Counted from the stretch's first letter, positions 10,201-19,740 are shown. The stretch is 64,000 nt of DNA from Epithemia pelagica (GCA_946965045.2 OX337239.1:806001-870000); one strand, 5' to 3'. Made by a program: numbers and translations. Notes: generated from the letters alone by a model not told the origin.

Positions 10201-10916
10201 ACCAACCTTCCTACAAGATACAGTCTTTTTGGAAACTCAACGGTTCAACACCATTCTATGTGTCATGTCAAGAGGCACACGACGACAAGAGACTGCACGG
10301 GTCCCAAAAAGACGCAGCTTCGGGCCGTGAGTGTGCAATCCTCGATTGTTCCAATATATAACGTAAAACCTTGCACAATTCAAAACCAAAACTTTGTAGC
10401 ATGTAATCCGGAAGGACTGTAGATTGGGAATACATGTCCGGCAACACCGAGACCATGTGTGTATTCTAATGTTTGCCCTTGTGGATCCAGATCGTTGATG
10501 CTACGTGTTACTCTTGACTGGTGTGTCACTCAACACACTGCCAATTGTGCTGCTGGATTGAACATCATGGTATCCATACGTTGGTCTCGGATGCGTTTCC
10601 TTCATCCAACGTCCACTGACGGCAAGAAAAGAATGGACATGAGATTTTCTACGACACCTTCTGCCGGCTTGATCGTTCATGTAACACTCTCAACCATTTT
10701 CATCACTGTTCCTCATGCATCAGTTTCGGTCATTGATTTTCTACAAAGACAAGCCGATTTGCAACGCATTTGTGTCTCAAAACAATAATTAGTAACTACT
10801 CGCCATGACGTGTCTCTAAACCATGATATTGTTTATTGGTGGAACAGTGTTGATCGTTTCAATCTCAGTCGAAGGTAGGTAGTTTACCGTGAGCCCATTC
10901 CCATTGTCGCCAAAGC
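10201..10916. other. Convergent intergenic region
   Basis: This lies between the 3' ends of the plastid-targeted gene (+) and the PC-esterase-like gene (-). It should hold both 3' UTRs. I see no gene in it; the 109-codon frame at 10459-10788 has no recognisable features. Confidence 0.5.
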
Positions 10917-12986
10917 CTAACTTGACATCTTTGTCGATCGACAGAGATGGTGAAAAAACTTGGTGAGAATCATTTTCGAGGCTGGTCCCATCATGTGCAT
11001 ACCATCAAATTGACCCGCCACATCATAGGTCAGCGCTGCCGTCACATCAAATCCATTGATCATCTTCCAACCCCGGGGAATAAGCTCCTTCTGCATCACA
11101 AGACTCAATTCTTGCGCATGCTCCACAGTCACAAACGGTTCCCTTTCGCTCGAGTAGTAAAAGCCAGTCACGAAATACTTTTCCTCCCCCTCGTTCACTG
11201 TTGGTCCCATTTTCTCAATTGCTTTACTGTACTCAGATTGTTTGTCATGCCAAAGCACATGCGGTACTTTAAGCGTTGACAATGTAACATCAAGAGGCTT
11301 TGCCAAAGGATCCGATGCAGTGTTGAACAGCGTAATAGTGCGTAGTCTCTGTTCCATATACAGTCGCAAGATTGCTGCAATGGATGCCCCCTCAATTTGA
11401 ATCCTTGAAATGTGTCGGTCATTCACACACTTTTGCAATTCCTTATCTGTGAATTCCATGTAGTCACAGTTGTACCGTTTCCAGACTGCAAACCATTTTT
11501 TATCCTCGTGAACTTTGGATAACCAGGGGTGGTGATATTCCAAGTGTGCACGGACTTCTGCCATGACGTGTCCTATTTTGGACAAGTCATCCCGATGCCA
11601 ACAAATTGGATTCTCTCCATCATGGTCTGTAATGACAAACTTCAAAGCCTTGGTCGCTGGATCTTTGTCAAAGGACATGGGCTTGCAAGTCGACATGTTC
11701 CAGGGCAGTCGGACCCACCTACCAGAATCCATTGGGGTTGTGAATGCACTCATGGGCACTTCATCGTCCTGTGTGCACTGCGGAAGTGTGGTGTGTTCTT
11801 GGACGTTTCGTGCGATAGCAGAAGCACTCGTGTTCTTGTATTGTTCCAAGGTGAAGACAGACGATGGGTAGACATCGACAGAATCGTCCAAGGCATTGTT
11901 GAGACATGGATAGTCTTGGGTATGCCAAAAACTCCAGCCACAGCCAGCAAAATAGGATGTCTCTTGACCATGTGGTTTTCCATGTATAAATGGCTTTGAG
12001 AGATTCTTCAAGGGGGGAAAGTGAGGATGATGCTTAAACTCTGAAACAAATGTCTCTTGTACGTGAGGCGATTCTTCCATCCATTTCCTTGTGGGAAGAG
12101 CAGGAGATGGTATGCTTGTATTCTCGTGAAAGAAGAGCTCACAGCCATTCAGCCTCTTGTTAGGGCTTGTCCGAGTTAGGGGAGGGGTCGTCCAGTAGAC
12201 ACACCCTGGTTCCCGAGCGCAGATATCGCAACAGGACTCCCACGGAGAATAAAACTTGAATCCAAGAAAGCCAACACTGATTGGATAGGCATCCAAATCT
12301 ACATCAAAGGTCTTTTCATGTTTCTCACAGCCAACATTGGCTGGCGCATATCCATTGTAGGACAAAATCCGCACATCCACGTGATAATCGCCAGGCACTT
12401 GGAGTTGGAACGGAAACTCCCAGTGGCATTCTTGCTTGTCACCAAACCAATTCATGGTTGTTTTGTTTTCTGCAATGGCACTTCCACCATGAATCTCAGG
12501 TCCAGCCACACGAACCCACAAAGTCCACTTGTGACAATCACGGACTGGAGTCTCCTCAAGTGTATTGAAAATTCTGACAACATTCTGTCCAAGCACAGGC
12601 TTGTCGGGGAGGAGTGCTGACAAAAGAATGGAATGACGATGAAAGGCATAACCCATTCCTCTCATATAAAAGGTTGCATTCGCATTGAATCGGGTGGATC
12701 CAAAGTACTCTGCTTGGCGGTCCTCAAAGAGCGTCAGGGCCGATTCCCGTGCCATTGAAATGCCATTTTCGATTGGATCAAATGAATCTTTTTGCAGAGT
12801 CTTGTTTCCAGCAATATTCGGCTGATCTTGTTGTGGGTTCCTGTTGTACCGTGGAGCCTGCAACCATGCCTTTTGAGATTGCCATTGATAGCAGCAGTAT
12901 ATCAAAAACACAGCGAAAACAACAACCACCTGTTTGATCCTCCGCGATCCACGAGAAGTTCGTGAGCTGCTTGGGTTGTTAGACAT
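10917..12986 (-). CDS. Type II membrane PC-esterase-like (NXPE/TBL-type) protein
   Basis: The protein has 689 residues. The start is the ATG at 12986 (MSNNPSSSRTSR). The frame is open further upstream, but this start places a basic cluster before a single membrane anchor (about 17-34), as in Golgi type II proteins. A beta-rich region (about 155-225) precedes a Cys-rich PAN/apple-like segment (ESCCDICAREPGCVYW, about 250-266). The C-terminal half resembles the PC-esterase branch of SGNH hydrolases: GRWV near 422, a GxS block read as EGAS (about 532-535) where the family usually has GDS, and a terminal DGMH (about 661-664) matching the catalytic D-x-x-H. Likely role: acyl transfer or hydrolysis on secreted glycans in the Golgi. 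N-glycosylation sequons are frequent. The GAS variant leaves activity uncertain. Confidence 0.65.
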   Translation of the reverse strand: MSNNPSSSRTSRGSRRIKQVVVVFAVFLIYCCYQWQSQKAWLQAPRYNRNPQQDQPNIAGNKTLQKDSFDPIENGISMARESALTLFEDRQAEYFGSTRFNANATFYMRGMGYAFHRHSILLSALLPDKPVLGQNVVRIFNTLEETPVRDCHKWTLWVRVAGPEIHGGSAIAENKTTMNWFGDKQECHWEFPFQLQVPGDYHVDVRILSYNGYAPANVGCEKHEKTFDVDLDAYPISVGFLGFKFYSPWESCCDICAREPGCVYWTTPPLTRTSPNKRLNGCELFFHENTSIPSPALPTRKWMEESPHVQETFVSEFKHHPHFPPLKNLSKPFIHGKPHGQETSYFAGCGWSFWHTQDYPCLNNALDDSVDVYPSSVFTLEQYKNTSASAIARNVQEHTTLPQCTQDDEVPMSAFTTPMDSGRWVRLPWNMSTCKPMSFDKDPATKALKFVITDHDGENPICWHRDDLSKIGHVMAEVRAHLEYHHPWLSKVHEDKKWFAVWKRYNCDYMEFTDKELQKCVNDRHISRIQIEGASIAAILRLYMEQRLRTITLFNTASDPLAKPLDVTLSTLKVPHVLWHDKQSEYSKAIEKMGPTVNEGEEKYFVTGFYYSSEREPFVTVEHAQELSLVMQKELIPRGWKMINGFDVTAALTYDVAGQFDGMHMMGPASKMILTKFFHHLCRSTKMSS

Positions 12987-13128
12987 TGTTTTTCCTTTGC
13001 TTGCCTTGAACCAATACCATCCAATTTGTTGAAACACAACTCCGGTCGTACCGTACAAGTAACCACTAGAGATGATCTCGTGTTATTTTAAAAAGAATGA
13101 GCCTCCTCTTGGCTCATTTGTTTGTTTC

Positions 13129-13238
13129 AAGAAACGGTCGCGGTATTGAGCGAGATTTTAGCGAAACATAGACCTCTAGGTTAGAGGATCCTAATAGTCA
13201 CTCTTTTGAAATATGACTGGTATCATGACCGAATTTTG
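13129..13238 (+). repeat. Copia-2 5' LTR
   Basis: The repeat begins AAGAAACGGTCG and ends ACCGAATTTTG, without TG...CA ends. The outer target duplication GTTTC is at 13124-13128. The five inner bases that follow (GTTTA) resemble the duplication, which makes the raw repeat look 115 bp long. A sequence that loosely resembles the copia primer-binding site (TGGTTTATCAGACCC, compare TGGTATCAGAGC for initiator tRNA) spans 13237-13251. Confidence 0.85.
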
Positions 13239-13681
13239 GTTTATCAGACCCAATGACTCTGAATCCGAAGGAAAAGCTAAGGCACAATGGGCCTGGGAAG
13301 GTCGTGAAATATCTAGATCGGACAGAAAAGGTCCATAATGATCTGCTCATGGAAGATTATAGTATATCTTCTACCCATCTTAGAATATGTTCAGCCTGCA
13401 ACGGGGAGTGAACAAGATTGGGTTAGGGGTGCGGTCAGCTTAAGCGCGCACCCTGGGCAATGGCGGACGCGCCACTCCTTGCCGTTGAAAGGAGAAGCCT
13501 GCCATGCGCCATGCGATAATACAATATCACTTATGTGACGCTGGACGATAATGCAGCTGTGCACGCTTTCTACCTTCTGGATCGCCAGTGAATGAGGTCG
13601 TAAGAAAAGATGAAGTGCAACACACTTCCGAATACCTGAAAGTCTGAAAGAGTCCCAAGATCTTAAGAAGAAACATCAACC
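13239..13681 (+). promoter_or_regulatory. Copia-2 leader between 5' LTR and gag
   Basis: This is about 440 bases with no long open frame. It should contain the primer-binding and packaging signals. It starts with the possible primer-binding sequence. Only the position supports this role. Confidence 0.45.
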
Positions 13682-15208
13682 ATGGCAATGCCCGCACCTC
13701 CTGCTCCTCCTGTTCCGCCGCCAGCACCTCTGACTGCTGCGCAACTTCTCACCCAAGTAAACGACTACTTCCAAAACGTATTGATGATTGCGGACCAGGA
13801 TGTTCGAGACGCCTTGAATGGTCAAGGTCTCATCTCAATCGGCGATTTCGAAGGTCTCCCGGAAGATGACATCGCTGAAATCTGCAACAATGCCAGGAAG
13901 CCGGGTGGAACCATCCCGAATCCAGCATATGATCCAGCTAACCCAGTTGCTGGAGTCCCTCAGACAATTACAAACCCCGGAGTCCTTGTTGGGCATGTGA
14001 TTGAGAAGCGTCTGAAGATGGTACGATACTACGTCCATCATCTCCAGAAAGTGTCGAGAACTTTTGATCCTGCTGCGAGTCATGCTAATTTACAAGGCTT
14101 ACAGAATCTTTATCGCTTCAAGACGAGTGAGGACGAATATGACAACGATATTGACCTCCCCGAACGTCTCATTGCGGTTGAGAACATTCGAGTTGTCTTA
14201 GAAGATTTGGACAACTACTTGGAGCGAAAGAGGGGATGCACCGGAATCCCTTTAGCTGCCTACACTCGTGTGGTACAAGCAATTCCTCCTCTCAACCGTG
14301 ACCCTGGGTATGCGACTCCAAGCATCTCAGCTGAACTAATCAGGCGTGCACCTCATAATGGTCCAACGGCTCTCACCGACAACGAAGCTGTTTGGGACGC
14401 TGTACGTCATGTTACCCATGATGGCCCCGGATGGGGATGGGTACAGTCCTTTAGCCGAACTCGGAATGGTCGTCAAGCTTATTTGGCCTTGAAAAGCCAT
14501 TATTTCGGTGACGCCTACCAAACGAGACTTCGTGCAAAGGCTGATCAAACATTGGAAACCAATTACTACGATGGCACCAAACGCCATTATACTTATGAAA
14601 AATACATTGAGTCCTTGCAGAGGGCTTTCACTGACTTGGAATCTACAGGAGAGTTCGTTAGCAATGAGAGAAAAGTTCGTGTACTAATGACGGGAGTACA
14701 CGATCCTCGGTTGGAGAGCGCCAAGAATACGATCTTGGCAACACCAGAACTGCGAGTGTCCTTTGAAGTTGCATCAAACTATATGGCAGAAGTCCTTGAC
14801 AACAAGGTTTCCTATAGCGCAACGACGCGGAAAGCCAGAATCTCCGCTGTCCAAGTAAATTATAAGAAGAATGGAGGACAAGGTAACAACAAGAACAATA
14901 ACAAGAACAAGAATGAAGACAACAAGAATTTCAATCCGAATCGCTATTTCCCATTCACCCAATGGATTAAGCTCACTAAAGAGCAACAACAAATGGTTCG
15001 AAGCGTACGAGATGCGCAAAACAGCAGCACCAAGAAAAGGAGTGCATCTGCGATTCAGTCGTCTGGCAAGAAGAAACAGAAAAATGATGGTGGATCGACC
15101 ACGACGACAGAAGACACATCAAGTAGTGATGGAGAACAAAATGAAGAAAAGGAATTGGGAATTGGCGCCATCATGAGCCAAAGGAAGAAAGGAAAGAACC
15201 GTGTCTGA
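13682..15208 (+). CDS. Copia-2 Gag
   Basis: The protein has 508 residues from an ATG in a good context (accATGGCA). A Pro/Ala-rich start is followed by a helical capsid-like region (about 20-400) containing WGWVQSFSRTRNGRQAYLALKSHYFG, the kind of segment seen in diatom copia Gags (shown here only in part as it is one continuous helix-rich block). The C-terminal part (about 395-508) is Asn/Lys-rich, then Ser/Thr-rich, and ends in a basic patch (SQRKKGKNRV). No Cys/His knuckle is visible. It ends at TGA 15206-15208, and pol continues in the same frame immediately afterwards, so Gag is probably the product of normal termination. Confidence 0.85.
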   Translation: MAMPAPPAPPVPPPAPLTAAQLLTQVNDYFQNVLMIADQDVRDALNGQGLISIGDFEGLPEDDIAEICNNARKPGGTIPNPAYDPANPVAGVPQTITNPGVLVGHVIEKRLKMVRYYVHHLQKVSRTFDPAASHANLQGLQNLYRFKTSEDEYDNDIDLPERLIAVENIRVVLEDLDNYLERKRGCTGIPLAAYTRVVQAIPPLNRDPGYATPSISAELIRRAPHNGPTALTDNEAVWDAVRHVTHDGPGWGWVQSFSRTRNGRQAYLALKSHYFGDAYQTRLRAKADQTLETNYYDGTKRHYTYEKYIESLQRAFTDLESTGEFVSNERKVRVLMTGVHDPRLESAKNTILATPELRVSFEVASNYMAEVLDNKVSYSATTRKARISAVQVNYKKNGGQGNNKNNNKNKNEDNKNFNPNRYFPFTQWIKLTKEQQQMVRSVRDAQNSSTKKRSASAIQSSGKKKQKNDGGSTTTTEDTSSSDGEQNEEKELGIGAIMSQRKKGKNRV

Positions 15209-18200
15209 CAATCTATCAGTGCGGTTGCAAGTGAAATTGAAGCCGCGACGGCAACTTGTGAATTGGATAGTCATGCCGATACTTGTTGCTTGGGAAGTGT
15301 CTGTCTGAAATTATACGAAACGGACAAAGCTGAAGTCAGTGGTTTCACAAACACACTTGGAAGTCTCAAGGAAACACCGATCATCACAGGTGTAGTAGCG
15401 TATGATGACCCAACAAGTGGAGAGACATATCTCCTATATTTTCACCAATCATTGCACCTCCCAATGATGGACAAGTGTTTACTCAATCCAAACCAGATGA
15501 GAGAGGCAGGGATAAAGGTCAACGACGTTCCCCTCAAGTATTTGAAAGAAGAACAGAGGGAAACGGATTCCCACTCGATAGTGGCTCCAATAGAAGGAAA
15601 ACAAGACGGTCTCGTGATTCCCTTTGACTTGGTTGGGGTCATGAGCAGTTTCACCGTCAGGAAACCCACTTGGGATGAAATTAACAATGTAGATCCGTCA
15701 TACAAGATCAACATGACAAACGAAGGCCCGGAATGGAACCCGAATGACTCGGCAAAAGATGTCGATGAAAGTAAACTCCGGGAAGGGCTTTCGGAAACAA
15801 CATTGAGACGGGTAAAAGATACTCGTCATCTCCATCAAAGAATGGCCCGAATGGTGCGAGTCAATTCGAGGACGATAGCAGATATTAGGCATCGTCGAAA
15901 GGGGACAATCGATCCCATGACACTGTCATCAAGATGGGGAATTGGTCTCCCCATGGCAGAGAAAACGTGCGAGATGACGACGCAGCTCGGGATAAGAGAT
16001 TTCTCGGACTCTGTCGGAAGCAAACGGCTTAAGCACACTGCGTATCAATTAAAGCATCGCAGATTGAGAGCAGATGTCTATACAGACACTCTCTTTTCAG
16101 ATATCAAGTCCTTGGCACAAAACACTTGCGGACAAATTTACGCCACCAATTTTGGATGGGTACAGTTTTACCCAATGGCAAGAAAGAAAGACGCCCACAC
16201 TACCTTGGAAAGGGTGTTCGATGATTTTGGAATCTTTAATAGTGTCATTCCGGATAATGCGCCGGAACTCACAAGCGGACAATTCAGAAAGACCGCTCAT
16301 AAGTTTGGTTGTCGCATTCGGCCTATCGAGGCATGGACACCAAACCAGAACCTCGCCGAGGCCAACATCCGGGAAATAAAGAGGATGTATCGGCGAGAGA
16401 TGAGACGAACAAACTGTCCGGCTGTCTTATGGGACCATTGTCTGGAACTAATGGCAAAGAGGAGATCCCATACAGCCCTTTCGACAAATGCCCCAAATGA
16501 TGGACCACCAATGAAAATCTTGACGGGCGATACTCCTGATATCTCCCATCTAGTGGAGCACAGGTGGTACGACCCGGTGTGGTATTCCAATCCGGGATTT
16601 GAAGGTCGAAAATTGGGACGGTGGTTAGGGCCAAGTCACAGTGTTGGTCAAGCTATGAGCTCGAAGATATTGACTTCAAAAGGCAAGATAGTCCATAGGA
16701 CATCAGTGTGGCCTCTGTCAATCGAGAAATCACATGATGAATCCTTTGCAGCCCAGAAAGAGCAATTCAATGACTCCCTAAAGGAGGCTCTTGGTGCAAG
16801 GATGGAAGGTCTTCCACCAGAGGAGGACGAGGAGCCTACAGAGGATAGTAATGCTACTCCGCATTATGAAGCCTACGAGGACGATGAACAGGGCGATGTG
16901 AGGAAACCAGAGATCGACGACCACAAGGTCGACTCATACGACAAACTCATATCAGCTAAAGTGATGCTCCCCTTAGGGGACTCGTTAAGGCCGGGTCAAG
17001 TAAAGAGGCGAAAACGAGATGCTGATGGAAACTTAATCGGCAAAGCATCATCAAACCCGATCTTGGATACCTCAATGTATGAGGTCGAGTTTCAGGACGG
17101 CCATGTGGAGTCTTATGCAGCAAACCTGATCGCGGAAAATATTTATGAGCAATTGGACGATGAGGGCAATAAATACCGCCTCATCGATCAAATCATTGAT
17201 CATAAGAAGGACGCCACAGCCATTCCACTTTCGAATGGAACAATCATGCTCAATGGTAGAGAACATAAGAAGAGGACAACAAGGGGTTGGTCTCTGTGCG
17301 TCCAATGGAAGGACGGGTCAACAAGTTGGGAGTTCCTCAAAGACTTGAAGGAATCAAACCCGTTAGAGGTCGCCGAATATGCTGTGGCAAACCTCATCGA
17401 CAAAGAACCTGCATTCGCGTGGTGGGTTGGTTTTGCATTAAGGAGAAGAGACCGATTAATCAAGGCAGCCAAAACCACAAGATACATGCGGAAATGGCAG
17501 AAATATGGGATAGAGATCCCTAAAACAGTCGAACGTGCCTTAGAGATAGACAAAGAAACAGGGACGGATTATTGGGCCAAAGCACTTCGCCTGGAAATGT
17601 CCAAAATCTTTCCAGCCGTCAAGATACTTGATGAAGGAGCTCAACATCCCGTCGGCCATCAAATGATCCCCTGTCACATCGTATTTGATGTCAAGATGGA
17701 TTTTACAAGAAAGGCTCGTTTTGTAGCTGGTGGTCACAAAACTCAAGAACCTGAAACTCCAACGTACGCCAGTGTAGTCTCTCGAGAAAGTGTACGTATT
17801 GGATTCCTCTTGGCAGCTCTCAATGGCATCGACGTAATTGCCGCAGATATCGCTGGCGCTTACCTTAATGCGCCTTGCCATGAGAAAATTTGTATGAAGT
17901 GTGGTTTGGAGTTCGGCAAAGAATACGAAGGGCGATTCGCCATAATCACTAAGGCCTTGTATGGTCTCAAGACCAGTGCCTTTGCGTGGAGGGAACATTT
18001 ATCCACCACACTACAAGAGTCCCTTGGTTTTAGACCGTGTCGAGCGGACCCAGATGTGTATTTGAGGGCGGCCACAAACAAGGACGGTTCAAAGTATTAC
18101 GAGATGGTTTTCATTTATATTGACGATGTTCTTGTGCTATCAAATAAAGGCCGAGACATCTTAAATATGATCGATCAGCACTATCTACTGAAACCTGATT

Positions 18201-18439
18201 CGATTGGTCCACCGAAACTTTACTTGGGCAATCAGGTCGAGACGTTTGACATTGACGGGGACAGTTCCAAAAGGTGTTGGGCACTGAGCTCCAATCGTTA
18301 TGCAAAGGAGGCTATTCGAAAGTGCAAACTTGGATGGAGGCCCGTGGCATGCAATTCAAGACTCGGACTGTTGGAGTACTTCCCTCAAATTACAGACCAG
18401 AATTGGACACAAGTGCATACTGTGACCAGGAATGGATGA
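15209..18439 (+). CDS. Copia-2 Pol: protease, integrase, RT (in frame after gag TGA, broken near 18320)
   Basis: The frame is open from the codon after the gag TGA. Eighteen sense codons lead to the protease motif LDSHADTC (15263). No ATG precedes the protease, which argues for readthrough or for a mutated stop. Integrase residues are D in YTDTLFSD (about 16081), D in VIPDNAPEL (about 16252) and E in NLAEANIREIKR (about 16354). RT shows GAYLNAPCHEKI (about 17857), KALYGLKTSAFAW (about 17956) and active site YIDD (about 18118). After KEAIRK near 18320 the frame changes: from there it reads an unrelated tail to the stop at 18437-18439, and the true sequence continues in another frame. A single-base deletion near CGAAAGTGC explains this. 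Confidence 0.82.
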   Translation, partial: QSISAVASEIEAATATCELDSHADTCCLGSVCLKLYETDKAEVSGFTNTLGSLKETPIITGVVAYDDPTSGETYLLYFHQSLHLPMMDKCLLNPNQMREAGIKVNDVPLKYLKEEQRETDSHSIVAPIEGKQDGLVIPFDLVGVMSSFTVRKPTWDEINNVDPSYKINMTNEGPEWNPNDSAKDVDESKLREGLSETTLRRVKDTRHLHQRMARMVRVNSRTIADIRHRRKGTIDPMTLSSRWGIGLPMAEKTCEMTTQLGIRDFSDSVGSKRLKHTAYQLKHRRLRADVYTDTLFSDIKSLAQNTCGQIYATNFGWVQFYPMARKKDAHTTLERVFDDFGIFNSVIPDNAPELTSGQFRKTAHKFGCRIRPIEAWTPNQNLAEANIREIKRMYRREMRRTNCPAVLWDHCLELMAKRRSHTALSTNAPNDGPPMKILTGDTPDISHLVEHRWYDPVWYSNPGFEGRKLGRWLGPSHSVGQAMSSKILTSKGKIVHRTSVWPLSIEKSHDESFAAQKEQFNDSLKEALGARMEGLPPEEDEEPTEDSNATPHYEAYEDDEQGDVRKPEIDDHKVDSYDKLISAKVMLPLGDSLRPGQVKRRKRDADGNLIGKASSNPILDTSMYEVEFQDGHVESYAANLIAENIYEQLDDEGNKYRLIDQIIDHKKDATAIPLSNGTIMLNGREHKKRTTRGWSLCVQWKDGSTSWEFLKDLKESNPLEVAEYAVANLIDKEPAFAWWVGFALRRRDRLIKAAKTTRYMRKWQKYGIEIPKTVERALEIDKETGTDYWAKALRLEMSKIFPAVKILDEGAQHPVGHQMIPCHIVFDVKMDFTRKARFVAGGHKTQEPETPTYASVVSRESVRIGFLLAALNGIDVIAADIAGAYLNAPCHEKICMKCGLEFGKEYEGRFAIITKALYGLKTSAFAWREHLSTTLQESLGFRPCRADPDVYLRAATNKDGSKYYEMVFIYIDDVLVLSNKGRDILNMIDQHYLLKPDSIGPPKLYLGNQVETFDIDGDSSKRCWALSSNRYAKEAIRKCKLGWRPVACNSRLGLLEYFPQITDQNWTQVHTVTRNG

Positions 18440-19194
18440 CATTCTATCAACAGCAAATGGGCGTTCTCAGGTGGCTTGTTGAATTGGGTCGAATAGACAT
18501 TACTGCAGAGGTCTCGATGTTGGCGGCATTCTTGGCAGGACCAAGGGAAGGTCATGTCCATGCCATGTTACATGTGTTCGCATACATCAATACGCATGAC
18601 CGATCAAGATTGGTCCTTGATCCGGATTACATCATGCATGGAGAAGAGCCGATGGCAGATTGGAGTGGGTTTTATCCTGATGCGAAGGAAGATATACCAC
18701 CAGATGCTCCAGAACCACTTGGAAAGGCCGTGCAAATGACAGCTTTCGTGGATTCAGACCATGCCGGTGATTTGGTCACCCGACGGTCAAGAACTGGAAT
18801 CTTAATATTCTTGAACAGAGCCCCGATCAACTGGTATAGTAAGAAGCAAACCAGCGTCGAAACATCGACTTTTGGATCGGAATTCATGGCTTTGAAAGTT
18901 GGTATCGAGATGATCAAGGGCCTCAGATACAAATTGAGAATGATGGGAGTCCCCATCGAAGGGCATACCCACATTCGCGTTGACAATATGTCGGTGGTAG
19001 CGAACAGCTCCAAACCAGAGTCAACGTTGAGAAAGAAATCAAATGCCATTGCGTATCACTTTGTTCGTGAGAATGTTGCAAATGGGTCTTGTCGTATTGC
19101 TTTTGAACCATCCCGTACTAACCTTGCTGACCTTTTAACGAAGATACAGACAGGTGCAGAGAGGACAAGACTGGCATCAATGATCTTATACTGA
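18274..19194 (+). CDS. Copia-2 end of RT and RNase H (frameshifted continuation)
   Basis: Meaningful sequence begins near 18320 with VQTWMEARGMQFKTRTVG, which follows directly from KEAIRK of the upstream frame. RNase H acidic residues appear in TAFVDSDHAG (about 18742), GSEFMALKVG (about 18880) and RVDNMSVVAN (about 18982). A conserved copia C-terminal block ends with NLADLLTKI. This frame has no proper start; it is the 3' part of pol separated by one lost base. It ends 136 bases before the 3' LTR. Confidence 0.82.
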   Translation: MLGTELQSLCKGGYSKVQTWMEARGMQFKTRTVGVLPSNYRPELDTSAYCDQEWMTFYQQQMGVLRWLVELGRIDITAEVSMLAAFLAGPREGHVHAMLHVFAYINTHDRSRLVLDPDYIMHGEEPMADWSGFYPDAKEDIPPDAPEPLGKAVQMTAFVDSDHAGDLVTRRSRTGILIFLNRAPINWYSKKQTSVETSTFGSEFMALKVGIEMIKGLRYKLRMMGVPIEGHTHIRVDNMSVVANSSKPESTLRKKSNAIAYHFVRENVANGSCRIAFEPSRTNLADLLTKIQTGAERTRLASMILY

Positions 19195-19330
19195 GTACGT
19201 TTCCCACTGTAACAACAGGATCGGGTACGTCCTGCACTTGACATGAGGCAAGCTTTAAGCAGGTTTAGGAGGAATGAATGATAGGGGACACGATTACCCC
19301 AGCAAATAGCCAGTGAATCGCGAGGGGACC

Positions 19331-19440
19331 AAGAAACGGTCGCGGTATTGAGCGAGATTTTAGCGAAACATAGACCTCTAGGTTAGAGGATCCTAATAGT
19401 CACTCTTTTGAAATATGACTGGTATCATGACCGAATTTTG
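19331..19440 (+). repeat. Copia-2 3' LTR
   Basis: By eye this matches the 5' LTR over all 110 bases. It is followed by the target duplication GTTTC (19441-19445). A short purine tract (GCGAGGGGACC, about 19320-19330) lies just before it and is the likely plus-strand primer. Confidence 0.87.
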
Positions 19441-19445
19441 GTTTC

Positions 19446-19660
19446 GCCTCGATCTTGCGTCTATGACTCTGACGTGTCACCAAAGTCCATTGGGCCTTTT
19501 CCTCTTCAGTCGCACCTTTCGTTTCCTTTGCCTTATTCGCATCCACTTGTCCTAACACAATTCCGAATACAATCCAAACAGTGAATCTGGAAGAAATAAT
19601 GCTTTGCAAATTGTCAATTTTCACGACTGTACGCCCAAAAAGTTGTGGAAAAAATCCCAC
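19446..19660 (-). pseudogene. Minus-strand reading frame interrupted by Copia-2
   Basis: On the minus strand this segment reads without stops (for example DANKAKETKGATEEEKAQW, then RQSHRRKIEAK). If Copia-2 and one GTTTC copy are removed, the frame continues across the join into KQTNEPRGGSFFLK and then TAA near 13085. The composition looks coding. It may be the 3' end of a disrupted gene or of an older mobile element. No start codon or family is recognised, and the upstream part runs into the repeat end of the neighbouring retrotransposon. Confidence 0.35.
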
Positions 19661-19726
19661 AACAGTCAGGCTGACAGACAATAAGCGACCTGGACGTACC
19701 ACTAGGTAGTACGGTCGAGTCTTCAC
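19661..19726 (-). repeat. Split direct repeat B2 (outer end)
   Basis: This 66-bp copy pairs with B1 (21012-21055 plus 21491-21512) with one difference (C/A near 19675). It is uninterrupted and so shows the pre-insertion state of B1. It is separated from A2 by 14 bp. Confidence 0.82.
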
Positions 19727-19740
19727 GGTAGGGCGGGTGG

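Larger units (their letters stand above)
13129..19440 (+). mobile_element. Copia-2: Ty1/copia LTR retrotransposon, structurally complete
   Basis: Two 110-bp direct repeats that appear identical (13129-13238 and 19331-19440) flank gag and pol. The outer flanks carry the same 5 bp GTTTC (13124-13128 and 19441-19445), a target-site duplication of normal copia size. Inside are a leader of about 440 bases, gag, an in-frame TGA, and pol with protease, integrase, RT and RNase H. Pol has one single-base frameshift near 18320. Identical LTRs suggest a recent insertion. A minus-strand frame in the flanking DNA becomes continuous if the element and one duplication copy are removed. Confidence 0.9.
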
